64,000 nucleotides of DNA from Streptomyces sp. NRRL B-24484 (lineage in GTDB: Bacteria > Actinomycetota > Actinomycetes > Streptomycetales > Streptomycetaceae). Shown piece after piece: positions 39,944-48,078 of the stretch; position 1 is the first letter of the stretch, and each line of letters opens with the position of its first letter. The notes beneath the pieces were generated by a model. That model was not told the DNA's origin. It saw only the letters and a list, made by a program, of their open reading frames with translations, and ran no database searches. A program made the translations under genes and the position numbers. The DNA lies in the NCBI RefSeq assembly GCF_000717715.1, contig NZ_JOAI01000040.1, positions 16,868-80,867 of the forward strand, given 5' to 3'.

Positions 39944-41857
39944 GTGACCACCATGCTCGTCCCCGCCCTGCCCACCACCGCGGAAAGCAGTCCCGCCACC
40001 GTCGGCAACAAGTTCGCCGCGCTGACCGCCGCCGCCGGCTCCACCCTCGTCCCGCCGGCCTGGTGCCTGCCCGTCCGGTGGTTCGAGGAAGCGCTCGGCC
40101 CGGACCGGCTGCGCCGCCTGCCCGAGCTGTTCGCCGACCTCACCACCACGGTCGGCAACGACCTGGTCGGCGCCGAGCGCGAACTCGCCAGCATCCTCGA
40201 CGGCCTGGCCCTCACCCCGCGCATGCGCACCGTCATCGCCGGCGTACTCGCCCAGCTCGACGGCCCCGTCGCCGTCCGCTCCTCCACCACCGTCGAAGAC
40301 GGACCTGCCGTCAGCCACGCCGGCCTCTACGAGTCCTACCTGCGCCTGGACAGCCTCGTCCAGGTCGAGGCCGCCATCCTCGCCTGCTGGCGATCCTTCT
40401 ACGCCCTGCCCGCCGTCCTGGGCCGCCTGCGCGCCCACGACACCGACCCGGCGCCCCGCATGGCCGTCATCGTCCAGGCCATGGCAGACGCCCACCTGGC
40501 AGGCATCGCCTTCACCCAGCCCGACGGCACCGTCACCGTCGACGCCGTCACCGGAACCGCCGAGCACCTCGCCTCCGGCGCCGAAGCCGGCACATCGATC
40601 GACGTCCCCCCGAACTCCGCGGCCGCCGAGCCGTATGCCTCCGTCGCCGCCCTCGCCCTCAGCCTCAAGACCGTCTTCCGCCGCGACGTCGACATCGAAT
40701 GGGCCTGGGACGGCAACAACGCCCAGCTCCTGCAGGTCCGCCCCCTCACCGCGCAGCTGCACCGCACCGCGCCGACCGGCCCCGTCTGCTCCGCCGCCAG
40801 CCTGTACTTCACCGACACCCTGCCCGCCGGCCTGGTCCTCGGCGACCTGGCCGACGTCTACCTCGCCATCACCACCAAACGCTCCCAGCCCTACCGCGCC
40901 GCCCGCGCGGCCGGCGTCGCCATCCGAGACGGCTGGATCCTCAGCATCAACGGCCAAGCGCTCAACGACCCCGCCCTGCGCCCGGCCTGCCTCACCGGTC
41001 TCACCGGCGACGTCGTGGTCGACCTCGGCCACGACCTGCGCCAGAACATCCTCCCGGCCGCCGGCCTTCTCGACTTCCTCTCCTCGGCGTGGGGCACGGC
41101 CGACGATCCCCTCACCGTGCACTCCGCGATCATCCGCCCGTTCATCCGCGGCCTCGCCGGCGCCGTCGCCCACCGCCAGGACGACGGCACCACCGCCATC
41201 GACCACTCCGCCGAGGGCCTGATGGACATCAACCGAGGCATGGCCGGCGTCGAGCAGATCCTCTGCCCCCCGCTGACCGACCCCCACGCCTGGAGCGCAC
41301 TCACCCCGCCCGCTCCCTGGACAACCGAGGCCCTCCACACGATCGCCCGCTTCACCGACGTCCTCGACGCCGACATGCGCGGCGTCTACACCGAGTGGGT
41401 CATCACTGCGGACGGCCCGCAGTTCGTCGACCACACCGACCCCGGCACCGACCACGACACCGTCGTGCCCACCAGCGGCCGCATGATCAGCCCCGGCGCC
41501 GCCACCGGCCCGCTGCTCCGCATCCCGGACAGCGACGACCTCACCCGCCTCAGCACCGCCCCGATCATCAGCATGCGCTCGGTTGCCGACGCCCCCGCCA
41601 GCGACTTCGCCACCAAGCTGATCGCCGCGGTGCGCTCCCTCCCGGCCAAGCCCGTCATCTACGCCCGCCGCCCGTATGCGATCCTCTCCATCCTGATCGG
41701 CGACGTCGCCGGCATGGTCTTCGAGGACGGCGCCCGACTGTGCCACCTCGCAATCCTCCTGCGCGAGGCCGGCGTCCCGGCCGCCGTACTCGACGGCCCG
41801 CTGCCCGACGACGCCACCGTCGCCGCCCTCGACAACGGGTCCGTCCACACCCGCTGA
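39944..41857 (+). CDS. PEP-synthase-like phosphotransferase with C-terminal swivelling His domain (637 aa)
   Basis: The N-terminal half is an ATP-grasp PPDK/PEP-synthase domain (GNKFAALTAAAGS, VAVRSSTTVEDGPAVSHAGL, QLLQVRPLTAQLH). The C-terminal 150 residues are the phosphohistidine swivel domain (GRMISPGAATGPLLRI, then GARLCHLAILLREAGVPAAV with the catalytic His). The PEP-binding TIM barrel of true PEP synthase is absent and replaced by a middle domain. This order, ATP-grasp, acceptor domain and swivel at the end, is that of rifampin phosphotransferase-like enzymes, so a small-molecule acceptor is likely. GTG 39944 follows GGAGGGG. Confidence 0.82.
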   Translation: MTTMLVPALPTTAESSPATVGNKFAALTAAAGSTLVPPAWCLPVRWFEEALGPDRLRRLPELFADLTTTVGNDLVGAERELASILDGLALTPRMRTVIAGVLAQLDGPVAVRSSTTVEDGPAVSHAGLYESYLRLDSLVQVEAAILACWRSFYALPAVLGRLRAHDTDPAPRMAVIVQAMADAHLAGIAFTQPDGTVTVDAVTGTAEHLASGAEAGTSIDVPPNSAAAEPYASVAALALSLKTVFRRDVDIEWAWDGNNAQLLQVRPLTAQLHRTAPTGPVCSAASLYFTDTLPAGLVLGDLADVYLAITTKRSQPYRAARAAGVAIRDGWILSINGQALNDPALRPACLTGLTGDVVVDLGHDLRQNILPAAGLLDFLSSAWGTADDPLTVHSAIIRPFIRGLAGAVAHRQDDGTTAIDHSAEGLMDINRGMAGVEQILCPPLTDPHAWSALTPPAPWTTEALHTIARFTDVLDADMRGVYTEWVITADGPQFVDHTDPGTDHDTVVPTSGRMISPGAATGPLLRIPDSDDLTRLSTAPIISMRSVADAPASDFATKLIAAVRSLPAKPVIYARRPYAILSILIGDVAGMVFEDGARLCHLAILLREAGVPAAVLDGPLPDDATVAALDNGSVHTR

Positions 41858-41914
41858 CAGCCGCAATTGCCCGGATCGCCTGCCGACTGGGCACCCCGGG
41901 CATAGCCTCGGCCG

Positions 41915-42433
41915 ATGAACACCGATCACCAGCAGGGGGATGGCGTCGCCGGGCCCGGCGACGCCATCCCCCCGCAGCTCTTCCACGCTGCCCTGCCCAA
42001 CTGGAAGGCGTGGGCAGCGCTCCACGTCCGCGACGAAGCCGGACGCATCCTGCTGCTCCACTCCGCCACCGGATGGGGCTGGCAGCACCCCGGCGGGCAT
42101 GCCGATCAGGGCGAGCTGCCCCACGAAACCGCCGAGCGTGAGGTGCTGGAGGAAACCGGCCACAAGCTCTCGCCCGGCCCGCCCCTCGCGCTCGTCATCT
42201 CACCACCGCGCAACGGCGTACCTGCCCGCTTCGGCGTGGTCTTCGACGGCGGCGTCCTGACCCAGGATCAGGCAGAGCAGATCCGGATCGACCCCGGCGA
42301 GCACGACGAGTTCCACTTCGCCACCGTCGACGACTGGGCCCACCTTCTGCCGCCCGACGCCCATGTGCGCCTGCAGGCGTACGAAGCCGCGCGCTGCAGC
42401 GGCACCACCGCGTACCTCACCGACCTGGGGTAG
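41915..42433 (+). CDS. NUDIX hydrolase (172 aa)
   Basis: The NUDIX box is exact: GGHADQGELPHETAEREVLE then ETGH. These enzymes hydrolyse nucleoside diphosphates linked to another moiety. The body starts at PNWKAWAALHVRDEAGRILL. ATG 41915 is the only start before the domain, but it has no convincing ribosome site. A perfect 38-bp palindrome (41935-41972) overlaps the first codons, which would encode QQGDGVAGPGDAIPP. It probably removes or processes a nucleotide intermediate of the cluster. Confidence 0.85.
   Translation: MNTDHQQGDGVAGPGDAIPPQLFHAALPNWKAWAALHVRDEAGRILLLHSATGWGWQHPGGHADQGELPHETAEREVLEETGHKLSPGPPLALVISPPRNGVPARFGVVFDGGVLTQDQAEQIRIDPGEHDEFHFATVDDWAHLLPPDAHVRLQAYEAARCSGTTAYLTDLG
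41935..41972. repeat. Perfect 38-bp palindrome inside the NUDIX 5' end
   Basis: Two 19-bp arms meet without a spacer (GGGGGATGGCGTCGCCGGG and its complement). It starts 78 bp after the stop of the phosphotransferase gene. It could be that gene's terminator, an attenuator on the NUDIX gene, or a cis-acting site; it overlaps codons 7-20 of the annotated ORF. Confidence 0.9.
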
Positions 42434-42454
42434 CCCGCGCCGGTGGACGCGGGC
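42433..42454. terminator. Small hairpin after NUDIX gene
   Basis: GCCCGCG (42433-42439) pairs with CGCGGGC (42448-42454) immediately after the NUDIX stop, before the convergent small gene at 42559. Confidence 0.6.
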
Positions 42455-42558
42455 GACATAGCCTCCCCGGCCACCTGCGCCGGTTCCCCCAAGAGGGCGG
42501 CCGCAGGTCGGCGCCCGTCCGCCATGCGCAGCCAGTGCCGTGCACCTCAGCCAGCGGA

Positions 42559-42723
42559 CTACAGCGCCCGCTGGAGCAGCGCTCCGGCTGCAGCAGCGGC
42601 CAGCGCACCGATCAGCGCGGCCTGCCACGCCACCATGCCCTGACGCCGCGCCCACTGCTGGGCGCGAGCGTGTGCCAGCGACCCGGCCACGGCGACAACG
42701 AGCCTCTTCCCGTCCTTGTCCAT
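42559..42723 (-). CDS. Small membrane protein with a consensus Shine-Dalgarno (54 aa)
   Basis: The 54-aa product MDKDGKRLVVAVAGSLAHAR continues into one hydrophobic segment (VAWQAALIGALAAAAAGALL). Its ATG (42723) is preceded by AAGGAGGTGAT, the full complement of the 16S 3' end, which strongly supports it despite its size. Family unknown. A promoter for it should lie in 42724-42963, which it shares with the plus-strand gene at 42964. Confidence 0.7.
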   Translation of the reverse strand: MDKDGKRLVVAVAGSLAHARAQQWARRQGMVAWQAALIGALAAAAAGALLQRAL

Positions 42724-42963
42724 CGAAATCACCTCCTTCTCCACCACCCGGCCCGCACGGGGCAAGCGCCGACGTTCCTCTGGTTAAGCGTCGCGTTCTA
42801 CCCTGTTCCTGCGAGCGCCTACGGCCACGGTAGAGGCCCGGTATCGGCAATAAAAGACCTGGTCAGCAGGATGCAAGTTATCGACCCCGCAGCTGGGAGT
42901 ACTTCGCTGCGCTGCGAGTTACAGCCCAGAAAACTGGGAGTTCTCACCGAGAGGATGGACCGC

Positions 42964-44073
42964 ATGGACGAGGACGGTGTCGGCAGCGCGCTGGATGCCG
43001 AGGCACTGCGAGGCGCCGCAGCCGCCGAAGGCCACCAGGTCACCGACCGCATGCTGGAGACGTTCCGCAGCCAGCAGCTGCTGCCCCGACCCGAGCGGGC
43101 CGCCAACCGCGGCCGCCGACCCGTCTGGCACTACCCGCCCGGCACTGACCAGCAGCTCCTCGCTCTGCTCCGCTGGAGGGAGCACACCCGCGACGTCGAC
43201 ACCTTGCGCGTCCTGCTGTGGCTCGACGGCTACCAGGTCCCCACCCCCGCGGCCCGCGAAAGCCTCATCGCAACCCTCGACCGCTGGATGGCCACCCTCC
43301 ACGACGCCATCGTCCAGCTCGACTCCACCAACGACCGTGACGCCGCGCTGACCGCCGCGGCCGCCACTCTGGCTGGCCGACGAGGACAGCACACCGTCCT
43401 GCCCCGCGACACCCGCCTCACTACCGCCCAACGCACCGACGCAGCCGAGCTCATGCTGCGCATTTTCGTCTTCGGCGAGGACACCGCGCCCGGTGAAGAG
43501 CAGGCGCTGGTGGTGGAAAAGGCGCTCGGTCTGGCACCCGGCCGACGCGACAAGGTGGCCGGAGCGGGTCCGTGGCTGACAGGCCCGGCGGCCGCACTGT
43601 TCGACGCCGGCCGCCTGGTGTCGCTCCCAGCACTGGCCGCCGCAGTCCACGGCGCCGACGACCAGACGCTGGAGATGGCCCGCACCGCCACCACCGCCCT
43701 GTTCAGGGCGCTTCCGCTGCTCGCCCGCCTGCTCACGGCGACGTCCGGGCAGGACAACCCTGCCGGCATGAAGGCCTTCGGGCGCATCGACGAGGACCCG
43801 AACTTCGTGCACCTCGCGCTGGCGATGGTCATCGCTCTCCAGAGCGAGGGCGGACCCTTCGCCGACAGCCTCTCCCAGGTCACTGACAGCCTCAACAGCG
43901 TCCCCGCTCTGGCTGCCGGTCTCGACCAGGTGATGGAGATGCCCCAGCCGGAGGTCACGGCGAACCTTGCCACCCTCCCGCCAGCCACGCGGGAGCAGGC
44001 CCACCGCCTCATCGATGCTGCCGCCCAGGGCGACCACCGTCGGCTTCCCCTGCCGCCCGAGCGTCCGCGGTGA
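42964..44073 (+). CDS. Hypothetical DNA-binding-like regulator (369 aa)
   Basis: The N terminus resembles a winged helix (LRGAAAAEGHQVTDRMLETF, RSQQLLPRPERAANRGRRPV then WHYPPGTDQQLLALLRWREH), with the R-x-x-Y/W-x-Y-P pattern of MerR-like or phage-type regulators. The rest is helical, with a long conserved-looking core (TDAAELMLRIFVFGEDTAPG, HLALAMVIALQSEGGPFADS). ATG 42964 is nine bases after GAGAGG; ATG 42955 is in frame. Target unknown. It is a single gene facing the defence-like island. Confidence 0.55.
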   Translation: MDEDGVGSALDAEALRGAAAAEGHQVTDRMLETFRSQQLLPRPERAANRGRRPVWHYPPGTDQQLLALLRWREHTRDVDTLRVLLWLDGYQVPTPAARESLIATLDRWMATLHDAIVQLDSTNDRDAALTAAAATLAGRRGQHTVLPRDTRLTTAQRTDAAELMLRIFVFGEDTAPGEEQALVVEKALGLAPGRRDKVAGAGPWLTGPAAALFDAGRLVSLPALAAAVHGADDQTLEMARTATTALFRALPLLARLLTATSGQDNPAGMKAFGRIDEDPNFVHLALAMVIALQSEGGPFADSLSQVTDSLNSVPALAAGLDQVMEMPQPEVTANLATLPPATREQAHRLIDAAAQGDHRRLPLPPERPR

Positions 44074-44379
44074 TCCCTCCCAGGGATCCGCGCACACGCC
44101 CGACGCCGCAGGCCCGAAGAGGGCGCCACCTGCCGAGCTGCCCCGTGCCCGCCTGCCCAGTGCGTGCCATATATGGGCAAAGGGCGTGACACGAACGGGG
44201 CTGAGGACTCACGTCCCCTGCGCACGATCCGATCTCCCCCTAGCGCGCAAGGGTGACCACACACTCGGGCGTCGCGGCCGGCCGGCGGAGCAGCAATCGG
44301 CCGACCGAGGGCGCGGCCCCGTGGCCCCGCGAACCCCCGTCGCGGCGAGGCCCGGGGCCGTTCCCCTTCACGGCACACA
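44074..44379. other. 305-bp region without a supported gene
   Basis: Lies between the convergent genes ending at 44073 (+) and 44380 (-). I see no ORF with coding character, no clear hairpin and no repeat. Confidence 0.4.
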
Positions 44380-44871
44380 TCACCAGGTGATGGGCACGGT
44401 GGCGCGGATCAGCTGGACCGTCGCCTGCGCCGTGAGCCGGCCGCCCTCCCCGCCAATCGACCGGCAGAACGTGACGAGCATCAGCAGGGCAGCTCCCCGA
44501 CGCACCTCGGCCGGAGCCGTCTCCCACAGCTCTCGGGCTGGCGAGACGCCGTGCTCCCGGTACGCCGCCCAGATGCCGTAAACAAGGCTGGAGACCTGGT
44601 CGGGGGTGGCGGCCAGTTTGCCGAGCCTGGCCACGGCCTCCCTCTCACTGAGCCCGGGCAGCGGGCGGGCGACAGTCGGGCCGAGCAGGACCAACACGCC
44701 TTCCCACAGCGCGCCGTGCTGCTCCAGATCAGCCACGAGCTCGCGGCATGTGTCTGCAGATGGCGAGGCGATGATCGCCTCGACGGCGCGCTCGACACAG
44801 TCCTCGACGGAGGCAGTCGGCGCAGAAGAACTGGACGCCGCTAGGCGGGGACGGTCAGGTTCGCTGCTCAT
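44380..44871 (-). CDS. Hypothetical helical protein (163 aa)
   Basis: The product is all-helical in appearance: VEDCVERAVEAIIASPSADT, LVADLEQHGALWEGVLVLLG, AVARLGKLAATPDQVSSLVY and GAALLMLVTFCRSIGGEGGR. It has no membrane span and no catalytic motif I can name. ATG 44871 starts a serine/alanine-rich lead. It lies 75 bp downstream of the AbiJ-like nuclease on the same strand and may share its transcript. Confidence 0.6.
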   Translation of the reverse strand: MSSEPDRPRLAASSSSAPTASVEDCVERAVEAIIASPSADTCRELVADLEQHGALWEGVLVLLGPTVARPLPGLSEREAVARLGKLAATPDQVSSLVYGIWAAYREHGVSPARELWETAPAEVRRGAALLMLVTFCRSIGGEGGRLTAQATVQLIRATVPITW

Positions 44872-44946
44872 GGGTCCACACTCACACCTTTGGGCGGATC
44901 CTCACGAAACTCACGGTGGCGTGGCGGCCGGTACCGGCGGCGACTT

Positions 44947-46314
44947 CTACAGCCTGGGCACCGCCGGGGGCGGGACCTCCAGACCATGGTGCTGAAGGAC
45001 GCTGGTGAAGAAGTCGGTGGCGAACGGGACGAGCGGTTGTGCTCGCAGCTCGTTCGTGGTGACACGCCAGACGTGGTAGCCCCGCAGCTTGAGGTCTCGA
45101 TCGCCACGGACTGTGTCGTCGACGGCCTTGTCGGTGGCGTAGTGGTGCCGGCCGTCGACTTCCACGATGACCCGGACGCCGTTCGGCAGGAGGAGCAGGA
45201 AGTCCATCCTGTGGTTGATCAGCGCCGCTGCGCCGCGCTTCTCCACGGTCTTGGGGTCCCAGTGCAGCCAGACCTCGGGGAGCAGGGCCGGCATGTCCCA
45301 GTCCCGGCTGGCGAAGGCCGTGTAGTAGGCCTCGCCGAAGGCGCGCTGTGGTGAGATGTCGGACTTCGGTATCGAGTCGAGCAGTCGCTGGTACAGAGCT
45401 TTTCGGTCGGCCACTTCGTCGCCGGTGCCTCGTCGCGCCTGCCACCAGGTCATCAGGTCGCTCCACCGAAGGCCACCGGGTCCGACCTGTCGGTCGTAGA
45501 CCAGGTATTTGTCGTCCGGGACGATCTCGAGGTCGTTGTCGAGGACGTCGGCCAGACGCATGTCGGGCTTGTCGAGCGTGGCGAAGACGAGGGTCTTGGG
45601 GCGTCGGGGTGCAGCAGTTCCGATCCGGACGAGGTCGAAAGTCGGGTAGCCCTCGCGCTCACCGCTCTGCTCCATCCGGATACCGATCCGGGCGAGCACG
45701 GGGTTGACCGCCGCGACGATTCGGTCCTGGGCCTCGGCGTCCGGCAGGAAGCTGGGGTTGACCAGGCCGAGCAGGAAGAACCGGAAGCGCACAGGAGCGG
45801 CCTCGTAGGCGCCCAACTGCTCGAAGAGCTCGTCCACCGACCAGTCGGAGTTCTTGAAGACGTGCTGGTGCAGAAGCGCCCGGCGGCTCGTCGCGGACTT
45901 CCCGGTCCAAGCGAGCATCGGGTCGTTGTCCAGATGCCAAACGATCTCCAGGAGCTCTTCGAACCTGTCGTGCCGGTGGACCAGGTCGTCGATGTCGAGC
46001 GCGGCCGCCAGCTCGCGCCGGACTCTGCCGGGGATCTCAATCTCGGACCAGGACGCGGCCCACACGAAGTCTTCCAGCAGGAACCGCTTCGGCCTATCGA
46101 CCTGTGGTTGCTTCGAGAGGAGCAGCCGCTGGGCCAGCGGTAGAAGATCGTCGTCCGGTAGTGCGTCCAGGCAGCCCTGAAGACGATCGTGCTTGGTGGT
46201 CCCGTCATCGGGCGGCATCGGCAACCCGAACTGGACTCCGAACGCCGTCAGGTCCCGGTGGCTGCTTGAGTGCCAGCCGAGGATCACGTCGCTCACGGCT
46301 TCTCGCAAGGTCAT
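44947..46314 (-). CDS. AbiJ-like protein with C-terminal PD-(D/E)XK-type nuclease (455 aa)
   Basis: The N-terminal 130 residues (TLREAVSDVILGWHSSSHRD, EELLEIVWHLDNDPMLAW) resemble the N-terminal domains of abortive-infection AbiJ proteins. The middle has RFRFFLLGLVNPSFLPDAEA. The C-terminal 110 residues hold a nuclease core (NHRMDFLLLLPNGVRVIVEV then DGRHHYATDK, with D and E-x-D-G) of the DUF559/Vsr-like PD-(D/E)XK group. I start it at ATG 46314 behind GGGGGTGG. The operator-like dyad at 46389 lies 75 bp upstream. It opens a defence-like island. Confidence 0.65.
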   Translation of the reverse strand: MTLREAVSDVILGWHSSSHRDLTAFGVQFGLPMPPDDGTTKHDRLQGCLDALPDDDLLPLAQRLLLSKQPQVDRPKRFLLEDFVWAASWSEIEIPGRVRRELAAALDIDDLVHRHDRFEELLEIVWHLDNDPMLAWTGKSATSRRALLHQHVFKNSDWSVDELFEQLGAYEAAPVRFRFFLLGLVNPSFLPDAEAQDRIVAAVNPVLARIGIRMEQSGEREGYPTFDLVRIGTAAPRRPKTLVFATLDKPDMRLADVLDNDLEIVPDDKYLVYDRQVGPGGLRWSDLMTWWQARRGTGDEVADRKALYQRLLDSIPKSDISPQRAFGEAYYTAFASRDWDMPALLPEVWLHWDPKTVEKRGAAALINHRMDFLLLLPNGVRVIVEVDGRHHYATDKAVDDTVRGDRDLKLRGYHVWRVTTNELRAQPLVPFATDFFTSVLQHHGLEVPPPAVPRL

Positions 46315-46388
46315 CACGAGATCCACCCCCTTCGACGCGAGTCTTCCAGGCTCGACGGACATCAGGGGAGGCATGCGCGACTCCAGAG

Positions 46389-46406
46389 GTTGCCAATGTG
46401 GCCAAC
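46389..46406. promoter_or_regulatory. Dyad GTTGCCAATGTGGCCAAC upstream of the nuclease gene
   Basis: This 18-bp dyad matches the site at 14267 in 15 of 18 positions and lies 75 bp upstream of the minus-strand nuclease start. It does not carry the GACCTTAGCAG flank of the other two sites. Confidence 0.35.
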
Positions 46407-46539
46407 CGCCAGCTCGCCTGGACCCTCATGGTGGCCGGAGTCGGCCCACTTGCCGATGCCGCCCTTCACCTAAGCTCAGCGCTGCTGGGACTCGATCCGC
46501 CGAGCACCGACGTGCCGGCCTCCCGTGCCTGGTCCCCTG

Positions 46540-47097
46540 CTACGACAGGTGCCCTTCCTGCCAGTAGAGGATCTGGTGGGAGACCTTCGTCCAAGCCGCG
46601 TGTTCGGGGAGACCTGCGTTCTCGACCAGCGTGCGCACCTCGATCGCGTGGCGCAGTGCGTCGCGGCCCCGGCCGTCCTTGAGGGCGGCGCGGGCCTTCC
46701 CGATGAGTCCCGAGCCTTGGTCGCCGGCTCGCCGTTGGGCGGTCTCCACGACCGGCATGACATCGGTGAGGAACTCGGTGAGCAGTTCGTCCGACCACAA
46801 TGCCCAACGGATCCGCGTCATCAGCCGGCTGATCAGCATGACGCCGGTCAGTACGAGAACTCCGTGAACCAGGCCAAGCCAGATGGAGGGCTTCCCCGAG
46901 ACGACGCCGAGGGCCGCGTAGCAGGCGGGCATCATCGCGCCCACGGCGAACACCAGGCCGAAAAGGATGACCTTCTCGGTCGCTCCGGCCGTGCTCGTCC
47001 CCCGGGCCTTGCCGCCCCGGGCCCGTGCAACAGCGACTGCGACACAGGCGACGACTCCCAGCCATCCCAGGGTGAGAGCGAGGCTCAGCAGAATCAC
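46540..47097 (-). CDS. Membrane protein with cytoplasmic helical domain (185 aa)
   Basis: Three hydrophobic segments occur in the first 95 residues (LLSLALTLGWLGVVACVAVA, VILFGLVFAVGAMMPACYAA, WLGLVHGVLVLTGVMLIS). A soluble helical tail follows (LTEFLTDVMPVVETAQRRAG, ALRHAIEVRTLVENAGLPEH). The GTG start at 47097 is seven bases after GGAGAGG. Family unknown. It lies 225 bp upstream of the AbiJ-like gene on the same strand, so a partner role in the island is possible. Confidence 0.6.
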   Translation of the reverse strand: MILLSLALTLGWLGVVACVAVAVARARGGKARGTSTAGATEKVILFGLVFAVGAMMPACYAALGVVSGKPSIWLGLVHGVLVLTGVMLISRLMTRIRWALWSDELLTEFLTDVMPVVETAQRRAGDQGSGLIGKARAALKDGRGRDALRHAIEVRTLVENAGLPEHAAWTKVSHQILYWQEGHLS

Positions 47098-47339
47098 AGA
47101 CGTACCTCTCCAGGCTCCAAAGCGGCTGCAGGACCAGGCGCGATACCCGCTAACCGAGTGGCCGCAGTCTAGCGACGGCTCCCGACAACAAGGCCTTGCC
47201 GCCAGCCCAGGCGGCCGGCCCAGCAGGGTCTCCGGCGGCGCACGCGCTGGGGCGTGTGACCTGCGCAGTACGCCGGTGGCGGGCGACACCGAGATGCCCG
47301 TTCGCAACACTGGGCGCTGTGGTGGAGACGGAAGGAACG

Positions 47340-47768
47340 ATGCCGCGGGGTCGGGCCCGTATCGGCGTCATTGGGACCATCCTGCTGCTGGCCGCAGCGG
47401 TGTGGTGGTCCATCAACGTGCCGTACGCGGCGGCCGGGCTTGCCACTGCCGGCACGGCGTGGCCCTTCAACTGGCTCGCGGCGATCTTCATCCCCCTAGC
47501 GGGAGCGTCCTACGCGGCGACTCTGGCGCGCAGCGAGGCGGCGGGGCAACGCGTCGGCGGCCGCCGTCTGGTCACGGTGGTGCTGATCTCCGCCATGTCC
47601 CTCAGCTGCGCCGCGCTCTCGTACCCGGTCGACCACCCCGGCCATGGCTCCTGGTCTACCGCCCTGTACATGGGCGGACTCGATGCCGGGTTCGCCTACG
47701 CGGTTCCCCACCTGGTCCTGGCGCAGGCCCGTTCGAGGGCATCATCGAGGGCCTCTCTGGCGGCCTGA
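47340..47768 (+). CDS. Integral membrane protein (142 aa)
   Basis: Four hydrophobic helices can be traced (IGVIGTILLLAAAVWWSINV, WPFNWLAAIFIPLAGASYAA, LVTVVLISAMSLSCAALS and ALYMGGLDAGFAYAVPHLVL), connected by short charged loops. There is no motif for a known transporter. ATG 47340 lies after GGAAGGAA. It is divergent from the membrane protein at 46540. The gap to 48078 holds only a doubtful ORF beginning VNHEAALKYAVQLIDHWW near 47927. Confidence 0.6.
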   Translation: MPRGRARIGVIGTILLLAAAVWWSINVPYAAAGLATAGTAWPFNWLAAIFIPLAGASYAATLARSEAAGQRVGGRRLVTVVLISAMSLSCAALSYPVDHPGHGSWSTALYMGGLDAGFAYAVPHLVLAQARSRASSRASLAA

Positions 47769-48078
47769 TCGCGCACCTTGTACCGCCGCCGCGTATGCCG
47801 AGTCCGGCTGTTTCACGGGCCAGGTCGGCGCCGCTACCGTAGGGAGGGTGGGTCTCCGGCCGGAGGTCCGCAGGCGGATGTGGACCGAGGCGGACGGTGA
47901 GCGCAAAGCCCATCGCGTAAGCGGATGTGAACCACGAGGCCGCGCTGAAGTACGCCGTGCAGCTCATCGACCACTGGTGGGCCCAGGTCATCCAGACCGG
48001 ACCGAAACACCGTGCGACCAGATGCCCGCGCTGCGATCATCGAGGCGGCCGAGTGGCGCCGGATATAGGTGAGGGCAG

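Noticed and set aside
39032..42163. 1043-codon minus-strand open frame
   Set aside because: Antisense to three genes with clear motifs; translation is low-complexity Gly/Ala/Val-rich.
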